Shown here: positions 12,850 through 26,350 of the stretch, one piece after another
Layout: each line of letters opens with the position of its first letter
Numbering within the stretch: the first letter of the stretch is position 1
NCBI RefSeq assembly: GCF_004664715.2
Contig: NC_051067.1
Span: 69,582,982-69,646,981 of the forward strand
Direction: 5' to 3'
Length of the DNA: 64,000 bases
DNA from: Peromyscus leucopus
Taxonomy: Eukaryota > Chordata > Mammalia > Rodentia > Cricetidae
Translations under genes and position numbers: made by a program
The notes under the pieces: generated by a model
Database searches by the model: none
What the model was told of the DNA's origin: nothing
What the model saw: only the letters and a program-made list of their open reading frames with translations

Positions 12850-13265
12850 CCATGTTAGTTCCCTACAGATGCTGAAACTAATGACCACAAACCTAAAGCA
12901 GCACACAGATTATCTTACAGTGCAAGAAGTCAGAAGTTTGAATTCAGCCTCACTAAGTCAAGGTATTGGCAGGGCTAGGTCCTCCTAATTTCTCCAGGGA
13001 GAATCTTTCCCTAGCTGCTTTTAACTTCTAGAGGTTGTCTGTGTTTCTTGGTTCCTGGCCTCCCTTTCTACCATTCCATGGTCTGTTTCAACCATCACAG
13101 CTAACTCTGACCCTGTTGCCTCCTTGGTGTTTCCATTTGACTCACTTGACTAAGTAATAACAACCTCTTCATCCCATGACCTACAATGTGCCTTGGGACA
13201 TAGCACTGATAGGTTTTCCACTTCACGTGAACATCTTTAGGGACCATTAGTCCATCAAATACAGA
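12850..13265 (+). repeat. Ancient mammalian interspersed repeat, family not assigned
   Basis: catgttagttccctacagat, actaatgaccacaaacctaa, aggtattggcagggctaggt and gagaatctttccctagctgc follow, in order, a widespread mammalian repeat that I recognise but cannot name with certainty. It is strongly diverged, so insertion predates rodents. Confidence 0.5.
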
Positions 13266-13609
13266 TTTCATTAAATAAATTGCACATTATCAATTAAACT
13301 ACAGCACATTGTTGTCAGTGATTCTAGCAAAACAGACTAATTTTTAGTAATTTATTCAAAGTTCAATGGTGTCAAAAGTGTCACTCAACATATTCTGCTG
13401 TATGTTTTATAGTGAAATCTCAATGTCAATAAATAATTTTTTCCTGTATGACACAAACTAAATGTAGTGACTGCCTGCGTACCTGTACCAAAACTCATAC
13501 AACTAATTTCCCACTTTAAGACCTCTCTCCCCAAACCCACTCTTCTCATCTCTTCTTCTTATAATTAGCCCTTTTGTGAGCATACATGATGAAGGAAGAG
13601 ATTTTCTCC

Positions 13610-13770
13610 CCTCTTTCCTCATTTAACTCCCAATGAAGGGATATGGCTTAGGATGATATTCATTTCAGACCTAAGGAAGCTGAGGCATGGACCTTAAATG
13701 ATTGACTCAGCATTTCTCATTCACTCTGTGACACAGTTAAAATTTGAGCACAGATGCTCCAACTTCAGAA
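13610..13770 (+). repeat. MIR-like ancient repeat
   Basis: Degraded motifs in MIR order: ctaaggaagctgaggcatgg, then gactcagcatttctcattca and cacagttaaaatttgagc. Low similarity. Confidence 0.35.
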
Positions 13771-14799
13771 ATCAAACCTTTAACCGCTGGACAGTGCTGC
13801 TTACTGCTCCTCTCTGCTAAGGGTTTTCTGCCTTGGCTGTAAGGAAAAGTGTAGTGTAAAGCGTAACTGAACACATACACTAGGCTCTTAAAATAGATTC
13901 CTCAAAGTAGGATCATCAAAAAGAATTAAACAGTTTAAATAATTAATAAATCATGCCAAAACCATTGCCCAAATATGTGTACCTATTCATGTAGTTGTTA
14001 TTTTCCATTTTGAGTAATGATAACAAGGACATAGGCCATTATCTGTATATTTTGTTCTTGCAGAAAATATGTACCAGCTTTTACACATTTTGTAGGCATA
14101 GACATGTGTCATCATATAATGTTTACATGGGATTCAGCTTTTAAACTTCTTGTTTGTAGGCAGGAAATGAGGTGATAAAGCAAACCATCACTCAGTAAAC
14201 TGTTCAAACAGGTGAATCCATGGTTTACATCTTTGTCTTCATACACAGGAGCCCCAGCCTCCTATCCCATCCTTCTGTTTAGCCTGGCACATAGTCTCAT
14301 TCTCACTAACTTATCACCTGTATTTCTCCATCATCCTCTGCAGATTTAGGGCTGAGCATTTTCTTTGAGTTTTATGCTGACCAGCTTGTAGTTTTGGTAT
14401 CTGTCTGACTTTATTGTTATTTTCTAAAAGATACCTGGTTTGATCAAAATCTGTCATATCTACATGTGCTTTAAAATGTTTTTAATACAGTATATTGTTT
14501 TTAAACAAAGTGATTCACATGAAAATGTATTTTAAAATTTTTCACAAATTTTGATAAAACTGGTACCTCTTTGGATTAGTCAGTATGTCCAAGTTTTCTT
14601 TTTAAATTTAACAATTGCTGAATATTTCTAGGCATGAATTCTGTGATTTGTGATAATTTTCACTAAAGATAAAGAATAGAAAACTCAAAGTTTATAAGAA
14701 AAATGCATAAAATTAAATCTAGGCTTGGACAAAGAAAACATCATTATATAAGTAAAATCATGCAAAATAGATATTTCTTACATTTGGGGTGAGTGGATC

Positions 14800-14866
14800 T
14801 GGGCCCTCACACATGCCAGGCAACAATTCTACCACTGAGGTACAGCCTCAGTCTCGCCCACCACCA
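14800..14866 (-). mobile_element. ID/B4-type SINE fragment
   Basis: catgccaggcaacaattctac, then cactgaggtacagcctcagt is the reverse complement of an ID-type head. Confidence 0.55.
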
Positions 14867-15534
14867 TGAAAGAAATAATCTATTAAGATTTGAAGCAAAA
14901 TAATGTAATTAGTAATCCTCAGAAAATTCATACTGACCACTTTGTTGAATTTTCTTAGCACATTTAAACAATACTTCACATTTGAACACCTGGGTAGGGT
15001 TGATTTTTCTGTCTGCATTAAAAACAAATTGTTAAAAAACTCAAGACATATAGTACAACTCTCAGAAATAGATTATATGAGGGAAATACTGGCATTTTTA
15101 TGAATATGAGTGCATATGTGCATTCATCTCTCTCCCTCTTTCTCAACCTGCTGATGATGCTGCAAATATCCTCAGAAAGAAAGGGGTCCAACAAGGGGAT
15201 AAGGTAAAGATAGAAAAAAATAAAAATGATAATGGCAAGGGTTATAGGAACAGTCAGTACCATTTCTAGTTCAGAAAGGCACTAACGTGATGCACCGGTG
15301 CTGGTTTTGCCTGTAGGTAAACATACCAATTCATCCTCTGAAGAACTTTCTGGGTATAAAGTGTCCCCAAAATACAGCACTCTATATAATGATGGATCAC
15401 TGGAAATGTGACAAACTTTAATTCTTTTTTAAATGACTGCACACACCCATGCACATATGCATGCACAGAAATGAATTTAAATATCTCCTTGACAATTCAA
15501 ATAAGTACAAATGATCAAAAGTCATTTTGATACA

Positions 15535-15622
15535 CTCCAGCACTAATGAGGCTAAGGCAAAATTGTATGTTTAAGACCAGATTGGGCTGCAGGAAAAAAA
15601 ACAAACAAACAAAAAAAAAAAA
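15535..15622 (+). mobile_element. Degenerate B1-like SINE
   Basis: cactccagcactaatgaggc, then agaccagattgggctgcagg and an A-rich tail (aaacaaacaaac) match a shortened B1 or proto-B1. Confidence 0.5.
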
Positions 15623-16066
15623 CCTGCTCTCTCCAAATTGTTTTCTCTGAATTTTCCTCTTGACTGTGTCCACTAGACAGATTTGAATGACCTCTATGCC
15701 TTGCCCTAAAATTCTATTGGAAAATACTGGTTTATGAAAATAATCTCAGAAGGGGAAAGAAGACTGGAAAAGAAGTGTTAATGTTGGTTCTCTTTGTCAC
15801 AAGTTAGAAATCAACCAATTGTGACAAGGCAGAAACAAGAAATTAGTAACCTAAGGACACAGAAGCTCCATGAGCAACTGATATTTTGACCATCAACTAG
15901 TCCATTTGTTTATTATTTGTTGAGCTCCGCTGTGTGCCAACCCTAAGCAGAGTAAACAAGAGCTGCCCACGACATGGGACCAACAGGCCAGTGAGGGAAG
16001 AGATAGTGCATGGCTTAAATTACAGATTTCACATTGAATAGTTAGTTTTAAATATATCTTAAGTTT

Positions 16067-16279
16067 AGTACTTAAGTAAGTACTTAAGTAAGTATGATTA
16101 CCATTATCACAAGACTTTTATGGAACTCTTAGCATATATTGATAAAATAAGTAAGTATTGATAAGTATTGATATAAGTATTGATAAAAGTAAGTAAGTAC
16201 TTAAGTAAGTACTTAAGTAAGTATGATTACCATTATCACAAGACTTTTATGGAACTCTTGGCATATATTGATAAAATAA
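16067..16279 (+). repeat. 84-bp local duplication with AAGTAAGT-rich linker
   Basis: 16067-16150 and 16196-16279 are 84-bp copies at an offset of 129 bp. They differ at a single base (cttagcat versus cttggcat). The 45-bp linker, 16151-16195, is made of shuffled attgataagt and aagtaagt units. Within each copy gtaagtacttaa is itself repeated, making several matches to a GTAAGT donor site in a Plxdc2 intron. Confidence 0.95.
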
Positions 16280-17641
16280 AGCAACGTTACGTAAAATATA
16301 TAAATAAAAACATATTGCTGGCCTAAACAGTGAACTTCTCTAAGGGGAGAACCCACTCCATTATTCCTACACGGTGCACCCTGACTTGATTCAGAAGCTG
16401 CAAACTAATTTCACAAAAACTTCAACACAAAGTCAAAACATTTGCCTTGTGCTTCGAAAGTCTTTTTATTTCTGGAGAACCAAAACATCTGCCTTTCACG
16501 AAAGTGCCCAGTGTTTTTGATGAACAAAATCACAGAATCATGAAGCAGAAAGAAACCTCAGCATGCATGCAAATGGGGGATGTTGTGATTTCCCCCAGCT
16601 GAAGCACAGGATTTCCCAAGTGTTCACCTCAAGTGCATTTCATGCAGAGTTGTAGCTTAAAAACTTATAAGGGCTTTACATTCTACTCTGTAGTATAGGC
16701 ATTTATGGAGGTGTAGAAAATAACAGTTATCAATGTTAACATCACAGAGTGTGATTCTTATTTCTTTTAATTGTATATTTATTGGTACTCTGATTAAATT
16801 CTGTAGTTACTATAAAACCCAGATAAATACTAACAAGCAGAAACTTCAGTGCCTAAAACCTGCGTGAGCAGTGTGTTTCCAACTCAATTTTGGAGTCCAG
16901 TCCTGCAGAGAAATGAAGACAAGATGGTATAGCCTCTTGCTCAGGTTCTATGACAGCTGGTTGCAAAGCCATCACTCCAGCTCAGGACTCCTCAGCTTGG
17001 TGTGCAGTCTGTGCAAGACAAGGGTTCTTTGAGCCACTGGATACTCTGTGGGTTTCCTATCCCAAGAAATATTTGTGAATAACAACGACTCATAGAGAAT
17101 ATGAAGGAACACAGGCCGCTGTGGTCCTCAACTTTTCCTGGCAGTCTACAGTGCCACCAGGAAGGGAGCCAGAGACAGACAGGCAAGGTCCCAGCTGCTG
17201 CTGCATGGGAAGAAAGCATGTTTACCGGATTTGCCATCTCACTCTCCAGCTGCTGTGTGAATAACACTGGGGAACTGGGATGACATGATCACTAGCAAAC
17301 CCATATAATATAGTAAATAGAGAAACCATTCCAGAGGACCAGGAATCTTTCTTTATTGAAGTGGCACATTTCTTATAAGTGAATTTTGCCCTTGAGGTAC
17401 TTCATAGTTATCTTCAAGAAAACGGGGGGCAGGGGGAATGATGCATCAAAATATATTACTTCTCGTTTCTATTCTTAGAGGGGGTAAAAGTTTTCATGAG
17501 TGCCTGCAAGCAGGGTAAGACAGCAAAGCTGGTTGAAATGCTCTTACACCCTTGTCAAAGAAGCTACATCATTGGGTGACAATTTACAAAGCTTAAACAA
17601 AACATAAGCAAAGTAGATTACAAAATGTTACTTCAAAAAGT

Positions 17642-17800
17642 GAGGGCCAGCAAAATGGCTCAGTGGGTAAAGGTGCTTGCTGCCAAGCCCAAAAACCTGA
17701 GTTCTATTCTGGGATCTCACATAATAGAAGGAGAGAATTTAGTCCCCAAAGCTGTCCACTCACCTCCCCACACACACTGTAAAATAAAACTGAAAAAGGG
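17642..17800 (+). mobile_element. B2/B3-type SINE
   Basis: gggccagcaaaatggctcag, then gtgcttgctgccaagcccaa, cctgagttctattctgggat and ctcacctccccacacacact are in B2 order. Diverged; the tRNA-like head is not a functional tRNA. Confidence 0.7.
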
Positions 17801-18219
17801 TCACTATTCAGATGTCTGTGTTTTTTCTGTCCTTGCTTTTTGTTCTAACAGGCTAGAATATTATCATGTACATCACTAGATACTTTGAGACATCATGTAG
17901 AGTTCATAGTGATTACTTTTTACAGGTAGTCATCAAAATAAGATTCATTTCCTAGTTGTCATCATTCATTTACTTCGCTGATTGGTATATTTTCACTTAA
18001 ATTCCCAAAACTAAAACAACATTTCTAATTTAACGAAATATTTACTTCACTTCATTGGGAAGAATTATTAAAAATACTGAGTAAAGTATCTTGTACTTCA
18101 TTGAGCTTTCTACTAAAGTCCTTCTTAATCGCTACTTCCTGTTTTTTTTTTTAATGGTAGATAAGATCATGAAACTTGAAATATGCATGACACAGGCATA
18201 CAGATGTGTGTGCTCAGGT

Positions 18220-18220
<1 letters not shown>

Positions 18221-18257
<37 letters not shown>
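18221..18257 (+). repeat. (CA)n microsatellite
   Basis: Uninterrupted 37-bp CA run followed by ggggtagggggtagg. Confidence 0.97.
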
Positions 18258-18259
<2 letters not shown>

Positions 18260-19544
18260 GGTAGGGGGTAGGTCTATAGCAAAGGTCTTCACAAATAAAA
18301 GATTGCCATAAATAAGTGAATAAAAAACTCCAGTTCCCTTGAGTCTTTGCAAACCTGAACAGTGTCATTTTAAAGCACATAATTTATGGTTTTGATATTC
18401 CAATGCTTTCTTCTAGGGTTCTGTCCTTAGAGTACCAACTGTTAAGTAATCTCTTCCTGTAGCTTTGGTAACCATCTTCTACTAAAATAAATACTTAAGC
18501 CTATTTATGCAAATGGATCATAGAAATGTTGATTTCAACAAGAATTATTGTTACATGTAATAGTCAATGTGTTCCATTATTAAATTACTTTTTTTCCATC
18601 GAATCCACATGTGTGACATTTTAGGCATAGATATAATACTGCTATCTGAAATATATGGATTATCAACATATTCATGCTTGCATTACATTATTTTTGTGTA
18701 TAAAAATTATATTTAAAATTTGAATTTCAGAGATCAAAATAATTAAGAATGCAGGGAATAATAACTATGAAGAAATTTATTATAAACAATGGTATTAATC
18801 GTGATTTTTGTTACTATATGAGAAGCAATTAACAAAAGGCATTTTACATTTACAAGGGGGCTATTTTACCTTTATGAATGAGTTATTTTACTTTTTATTG
18901 TGATGATTAGGTTATAAAACCTTAGTGTAAACAAAGCAATTTTTATTTCAAAGCAAAAACAAATTCAGCAAGTGAATTATTAGTCGTTAGTTCTATGTCT
19001 ATAGTTCAAATTTCAGCTAATTCGTGTATTTATAATCAGCAATGTGATTAAAATAAATTTTAAATAGATAAAAAAACCTAATCATGTATTACAATTCATT
19101 TTTGAACATTGATTCTGTGATGACGGATTTATATTCAGCACAAGTTTAGAAGTAGAATTGCTGTTTTTTTATCAAAATGAGACAAACTTTTCTTTGATAA
19201 AAGAAATAAACTTGTTATAATTATGCATCATCATGGGGTGAAATGAAGTCCTGGGGATTTTGTAAAGAATAATTCTTTCTTACTAATATTCCCAGTTTCT
19301 CCTCATTTTATGTGAATTCATGTCTCATCTTATGTTTTCTTAGTTTTCTCATTTGGTGTTGGCCTTGGAACATATCACTCTGGTTCAGTAACTTATAACT
19401 AGACAAGAATCTTGAATGTGCATAAGCTCGATGTGGAGAAAATCTGATGTAGCCTGAGCCTATGTAAAGGGAATTGAAATGTTGTCAGAAGTAATCACAA
19501 TGTGTATCACTCATAGTATGTGACAGGCATGTAAAATGCATCAT

Positions 19545-19640
19545 GTGGGGCTGAAGTTCAGCTCTTTTGTGACCTAGCACATGCAAGGGGCTGGGTTCAA
19601 TGGCCCCAGCACTGCCAGTTATGTAACAGAAAAAAGAATC
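19545..19640 (+). mobile_element. ID-like SINE
   Basis: gtggggctgaagttcagctc, then agcacatgcaaggggctggg and ttcaatggccccagcactgc follow the ID tRNA-Ala-like head. An A-rich tail follows. Confidence 0.65.
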
Positions 19641-19997
19641 ATGTTACAGAAGTGGAGGATGGCGCTCATTCTCTATCCAGTTGCATGGGAACATAGCCTC
19701 AGCAGAGAGGAATTAAGAGTTGAAATTCATACTGCAAATTAATGAGATAAAGGGGGAGTTCTGGCAGAAAGAAGCAAAGGAGGAGCATGGTGGCAAAGGG
19801 GTGTCATATGAGCCAGGGAGCTAATTGTTCTGGAAAGGTCTCTGTCATAGTATAGGATCTGGGAGGAGAAACTGAGGAGGTGTATATTTGGGTCCATTTT
19901 TAAAAGCTTCTACTAATCATAAGGACCCAGAGATGCAATGGGCTTCCTGAGTGATAAACTTTGTTTCTGCAGAGGCGCTCAAGCATTAAAGAAGGCT

Positions 19998-20215
19998 CTT
20001 GTCAGGCTGAGTTGGTAGAGCATTTGCCTAGCCTAGAGAAAGCCCTGGGTTCAACTCCTATAACTGCATAAATGTGGATCTAGTTGTAGTGGTGCATACC
20101 TGTAATGTCAGCAAAGAAAAGGTGAATTTAGGATGTGAGAACCTGTTAAAAGGGAGAAGTAGCAGAAGGAGGAAAGGGGAGGGAAGGGGAAGGGAGGGAG
20201 GGGAGGAGAGGAAAC
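19998..20215 (+). mobile_element. B4 (ID plus B1) SINE with purine-rich tail
   Basis: The ID-like head (ggctgagttggtagagcatt ... ccctgggttcaactcctata) runs into a B1-like piece (gtagtggtgcatacctgtaa), the layout of a B4 element. The tail at about 20155-20212 is a GGGA/GGAA purine run. Confidence 0.65.
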
Positions 20216-21324
20216 ATTATGTACATAATCTAACAGGAGTTAACTTCAGGTCATATTTTCTTTTAAATTTAGCATATTTTGTTCTCCTCTCTTCCAAGAA
20301 TGATATGCTTCAGAAAAAAAAATACAAAAATGCATGATTGCAGTATATGAAGACACCTTATTTTTTTCCTTTTAGGAACATACATATCTAAGCAATGTTG
20401 CCATTCCATTCAGAGAATAGGATTCTTTCTGAAGGATTAATTGGGGAAATATATATATTTAGGGAAAGGTTTTTTCCCATCTTTATTAAAGTTTGTGGTA
20501 TTGGTTAATATGCTGGAGTTCATCTTCATGTCAGAGTGAGGCAAGCAAGGTTCAAACTTGCCTTTCGTGAAAAGTCTGTCTATCAATCAAGGGACTGACT
20601 AAAATAATAACTGCTCAGAGTGCCTGCCTTAAACAAACAGTCTCCCTAGAGTTCCTGGAAACAGGAGAAAGTAACAGAACCAGTGACACAGAACATTGTT
20701 CCTTGATGTTTCTCACACTCCTCTCCACAAATACATCTGTTCAATTTTACTGTGACACAGAGAGTTGGGAGCTTTGGTTTCTCTGATGAGGTAGGAGAAG
20801 TCTGTGTGGAGTTCTGTACTTACAAATCATCCACATTCTGTTTTTCTTTACATTTCTATCTTTCCTTCCTTTTTTCTTAAATTGCTCTCTTTAGAGCTTT
20901 GACTGCTTTGGGATTGGCCACTCTGTGGTCATCTTACCTTGTAAGCACTGGCCACTCCAACATCATCACCTCCACCTCAGTTTCCTTCCTTCTCATATTC
21001 TCTGCCAAGCTGTCCTGTGGAATTTTTAAATATTTGCACCCCAATTTTCTTTTCAGAAGCTAACAGTGATATTTTTCCCCACTCTGGTCTTATTGGGCAT
21101 CAGTAATCTTTGTGTCTTTATCATGTAAAGGTGCTTCCCATCCAGTCTCTTAACAAGCACAGTCTTCACTCCTGCTTCCCTCAGACTAAACTCCATGTGC
21201 TGATGTAGATGACTTACATCCAACTACATCGAATTTGATCAAGAAGAACTAAGAAAAAGTTGCAACTATTTAGTTACCCTCCATGATTCTTAAGGAAATA
21301 CAGTATCTTTTGTTGAACTCCAAG

Positions 21325-21449
<125 letters not shown>

Positions 21450-22254
21450 CACGTGCATATATTCATTTGGTCTGTTATCTCAGGAAAATATAACCATGTT
21501 TTTTAAAGAAATGAAAGATGAGTCTAATAATAAAATATTAAACTATCATATGTAACATTTTTAGTATAATAATAAAATATTAAATTATCATTGTACCAAA
21601 ACAAATTTACAAAGTATCACATAGAGATACTCATAATGTGGTTAATGATAAATACAAAAGATCTTTAAGCATCAAAAGCTGGGATTAATGAATGATTCCA
21701 GGACTTTGGCAATGAATGTAGCAGCATACTTTCCCCCAAATTCCCACATGAAAACCCGAAGAACAATTGCATATCAAAATCATAACCCAATAGGAGACAT
21801 TTACAAAAGAACCAGCTAATGATGTAAAGGCCAAATGCAGGCATTTGCCTTAGATAATTGTAGTCTTATCACTGTGGGGGAAAAGGGAAGGGGAAGCAGA
21901 GACCTGGCTGGTCTGTCAACAGGAGAGCCAGAGAATAACCACAGACATTGACCAGGAGTCGCAGTGAGTCAGTGAGGGACAAGTGCGCACTCCAGCTGCA
22001 GGGAGTGGAGGGGCTTTGGTAACACTCTTATAGAGATGCATGAAGAGGTCCCAGTTACTGGGAAGGCTCAACTTCCACTGTCTGGCAGTGCCACACACTA
22101 GCAGAAAATTCACCAAGTGGAATAAAAATTGAATAGAATGGGGACCACAGATATTACGGAGGAAAAATACATTTCTATAAAGGTGAAGAAGAAGAGAGTT
22201 GGGAAGAATTTGTATGTTCAATGTCTATAATTATCTCCCGACCACCTCTCTTTT

Positions 22255-22347
22255 GAAAAAGGGCCTCATATAGCCATCTGTGGCCTGGAATTCCTGCCTC
22301 CACCTCCCAAGTGCTAGAATTACAGGCATAGGGTACCACACTTGACT
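22255..22347 (-). mobile_element. Degenerate B1 SINE fragment
   Basis: ggcctggaattcctgcctcc, acctcccaagtgctagaatt and acaggcatagggtaccacac are the reverse complement of the first half of B1. Confidence 0.65.
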
Positions 22348-22389
22348 TCAACTACTTCTTAAAATAAATTATATGTATATATAGATACA

Positions 22390-22575
22390 TGTATGTATAT
22401 ATAATATATAATTCATTTTATTGAAAATTTCATGCATGTATATAATGTGTTTTGATCAAATCTACCCCATTCCCTCTCTTTAAGTTATTCTCCCTCACCC
22501 ACTTTCCCCTCCCAGTTTCCTGTGCTCTCTTAAAAAACACACTCACAAAAAAAACACTGAGTATGTATACATAGA
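22390..22575 (-). mobile_element. Rodent L1 3' end
   Basis: Read on the minus strand, actcagtgttttttttgtga, then a purine-rich stretch (ggaaactgggaggggaaag), then gatcaaaacacattatatac and catgaaattttcaataaaat give the usual order of a rodent L1 3' terminus. A 5'-truncated copy. Confidence 0.65.
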
Positions 22576-25500
22576 AAAATGATTACTGTAGTCAAACAAT
22601 GTATCATATGTATAATTTTCTAATTATTGTTGCATGTGATTACTGCAATTACCATTAAATCTTAAGTAGATAAAACATGTGCTAGAATGTTAATTTCAAT
22701 CAAAGCTATACAAATTAAAGAATGTCAAAATATACTGATCATTTCAAGAAATCTATTTTTGTCCTAGTCTAGCTGGTAGACATCACATTAAATTTTCAAA
22801 TAGTGTCCTCTCACAGATTTGATAGTCTAAACTATCCTATGAGATTGTTGCCCAATTGTGTGATTAAAATGTGGATTAAAGTGCACAACTACTTTAGGGT
22901 AGCGAATAGCTCTTCTTTTACCATCCCTGCAGTCAAAGCTGATGAAAGCCAAACCTGCCAGCTCCCTTTCTCTTGACTTGGAAACACTTCGGTGCTCCCA
23001 ACACAAATAACTTTATGAGAGCAGTTTCTTGAGGAACTTGGCCCCTTTCTGTTGAAGCAAGTGGCACTAACTCACATTTGATTTTACTAGAACATTTATG
23101 ACCACAGCAGCATTGTCTTGTCCCTTGGCCCAGTCACTGGGTAGTAGTGAGCCGGCTTGTTTCCACACTCACAGCAAATTACTTTTCTGTAGAGTAAATT
23201 GCCTGTCTGATGACAAATTATTACTCAGCCACTTGTGGTGATTAAGAACCCTCAGAAGACAGTTAAAAGATTCTGTCAAAGACTGTGTGAGGTGGTTGCT
23301 GAGCTGAATTTGGGCCTTTACAGAGGAGGTGGAATGGGGTTAGTTCTAAAGATAGAGTTAAGGTTTTCATTTGCCCATCTGAAAGTATATGCAATCCTTT
23401 TGTTTGAATGCTCACTGTTTCTTCAATGAGCACAGTAACTGTTATAGATAGAGGGACTGACATTCCAAGAAGTTATACAACCTCTAAATCCCCTACAGGT
23501 CTGTAGTGGTAAAGAAGGAACCTCTTGACTGTCTCATTAGCTGGGTGAAATGAGGAAGAAAGGACTTGGAGATAATTACAAAGGTGGAGTGCAATTAACC
23601 AGGAAATTAAATATTCTAGTAAGAGAAATGGACATAACAGAAGGTGATGTTTTTAGGAAGGAAAGTAAAGGGTTAGAGGCAAGCTGGGTCTGAGTGTGTG
23701 GCCAAATCAGCCTCTTTACAGGAGCAACCAAAGAAGAAGAGATGAAGGTTAGAGTCAGGAGAGAAATATGGAAATGATAATGGTGGAAGAGGAAGTCTGA
23801 GGGGAAAAATAAAACCCCACTGAGAAGAGATTAGTGTGTTCAGATATGACATGTAGAGCACACTAATATTCACTGTTTACAGATCAGTAAAGTGGACCAG
23901 CTTAAATGGAAAGAAAAAACAAGATGTGAGAGAAGGTGAAAACTGAAAGCTCCGAAGCAGCCCAAAGTGCAGCAGGGATGTGAGAGGAGAAGAGAGGATG
24001 CTGGGCATGGTCAGGGGTTCACACATTGGAGATCAGTCTGGACCCAGTAAAAGCTATGGGGAGGAAAGGGGGAAGGACGAGGAGGGAAGAAAAAGGGACG
24101 GGGAGAATGAAAGAGTTCTGAAGTGTGTGCAAAGGAGGAAGGAATAGGTCACTTCCTAAGTGAGATGAGAATAGTGGGCACACAAAAAAGTATGGAACAG
24201 AGAAGAGGATTTGGGATAAGAAGAAAGCATACAGTCTAGGCAGAAATAGGTTTGCGTTGTACAGGACTGAAGAAGAGCAGGTGGTAATCTCTGGGAGCTG
24301 AAGGGGTGGGTCCCGGGTGTGCAGTGAGAATGCCACTGGCAAACAATATTCTGACTTCCTACCTGAAGGTATAGTGACATTCTTTGTGCTGGGCAAAGCT
24401 GGAAATCTGACTTTTTCTACACTAATGTAGAGGCTTAGAGTCTGGAATCAGAAAATATAATAGATAATAATTGTTGATAAAGATGATGAAGGTTTACTTA
24501 GAATTGCTTGTCAGATAGATAAGAGAGCAACTCGTGAAAGGAATAAAATTCTCCGAGGCCAAAAGGGTATGAGGTAGAGGCTGGGTGGGTGGCAGAGACT
24601 GTTGAGAGTCCATGTTGTGCCAAAGGATATGGACGCAGTACAGGTCAATGTGACATTAAGATTCTGAGGTGACTGCTCTGATACGAGGTTGTGTGAGGTC
24701 AAATGATCAAGGGAGGAGTGAATAATTTCAAAACGATCTGGAAGAAAACTTGAGATAGAAAAGGTTACTGAAGTTGCCGAAGGAGACAAATTACACAAAA
24801 CTTGGGACTAACAGCTTCTAAAGACCAGGAATGTGTCCCCCAAGTAGCAGGGGTGTGTGGTGCATCACTGGGGAGCTTCATTCTGTCTGATCTTTATAGT
24901 TATTCTGTCCATGGAACCATTTCTATTGATTCAACTTCAGATGAAAGGCTTTTCCTTGAAACATATAGCATATATTGTATCAAGGGGGTACTTGATCTTA
25001 CACAGTTTCAAATCTTACATGTGTGGTTTGGGGTAATACTATTGCTTAACCCTTTAAGTTTTTAGATGCAAATGAATAACTTTCTCTGAGCACAATGTAT
25101 ATGCCATAAGTGTAGCAGTGTGTTTGTAATAGATGTGTGTGGCTAAGTACACTCATCCTTGGTCATTATAATCATGCCCAGTTAGGGCACCAAAAAGACT
25201 GTTAGTGAATGAGGGAGTCATGAACAGAGCATATCACTCAAGAATATAGATGCTATACAATAGAATAACCTTTCTGCAAATTATCACCAACACTCATTGT
25301 GATTCTCCTTGTCTATACCATTTTGTTTTTATTTTAGCCTAAGGTTTTGCCTGCTCCAGGTATAGGAGATTAAGAGGGAGAATTGTCTGTTTTCAGGGTG
25401 CACTGCTGGGTAAAAATTAAAATAAGACTATCTTTTAAATAGTACTATATGCCAGAAATTCTAAACTGTAGTAGGAAAAAATATTTCCTGCTAGAAAAAA

Positions 25501-25989
25501 ACAAGTTTCCAAAACTAATTGTTAAAGAGTAGGTTCTGCTATTGTTGGGTTTTCTTAACATAATGTTGATGTGAATGACGGCTTAACATAGTTTCAATTT
25601 TTGTCCATAAGTAAATGGACTGTTACATGGATGCTAATCCTAGGAACATGCAGTTGTATACTTGGTTGCTGACTTTGTGGCAAGCATTCATTTAGAGAGT
25701 GGGTTTGAAGCACTTAGGATCCTGGACACTTGTCTCAAGCACAGAGTTTTCTCCAGCCCACTTGAAACTACTTTGTACACTTGTATTAAAAAGTAGACTC
25801 AGAGAAACCTGTTGGCATTACAATATTATGGATGAGAACACAGGACTTACAGCATTTGGTTCACTTATTATGGGACAAACCATCCTCTGAGTTTGGTGGA
25901 GTTCACTCACTTGGCAATACTCCTTCATGTCCCTTTCTCTGTTAGTCAAAGACTACACATTCAGTTCTACTTTCTTATTTTATGTGATA

Positions 25990-26350
25990 ATTTTCCTAGC
26001 TTGATTTCATTGTCAACTTGACACACACAGCCTAGAATCATCTGGGAAGAATACCTAGATTGGGGAATTGTCTAAATTAGACTGACATGTGGCTGCATCT
26101 CTCTTAATTATTAACTACTAGAGGAGAGAACAGCCCATTGGAGGTGGCACCATCCATAGATAGATGGTCCTGTACCATATAAGGAAGCTAACTAAGCATA
26201 AGGAGCAAGCGGCATTCCTCTGTGATTTCTGTTGCTAGCTCTTACCTTGAGTTCCTGCTCTGACCTCTCCTTAGTGATGGATCCTTCCCTCCTCTACGTT
26301 GCTTTTCATTAAAGTGTTTTATTACAGCAACAGAAAGAAAGATAGAGCAG
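25990..26350 (+). repeat. Rodent interspersed repeat, family not assigned
   Basis: tgtcaacttgacacacacag, cctagaatcatctgggaaga, ggaggtggcaccatccatag, gagttcctgctctgacctct and gtgttttattacagcaacag are consecutive landmarks of a common rodent repeat with about this length. I recognise the sequence but not its class with confidence. Confidence 0.6.

Noticed and set aside
17642..17800. tRNA-like box A/B sequence
   Set aside because: It is the tRNA-derived head of a B2-type SINE, with no cloverleaf expected for a functional tRNA.
24019..24396. 125-codon open frame on the minus strand
   Set aside because: It lies opposite a purine-rich intronic stretch, which removes stop codons and gives Ser/Pro/Leu-rich text. 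No recognisable domain.
23500..24800. Purine-rich region as a possible regulatory or replication element
   Set aside because: The bias is moderate and interrupted by ordinary sequence, with no repeated motif or symmetry that would support a specific call.
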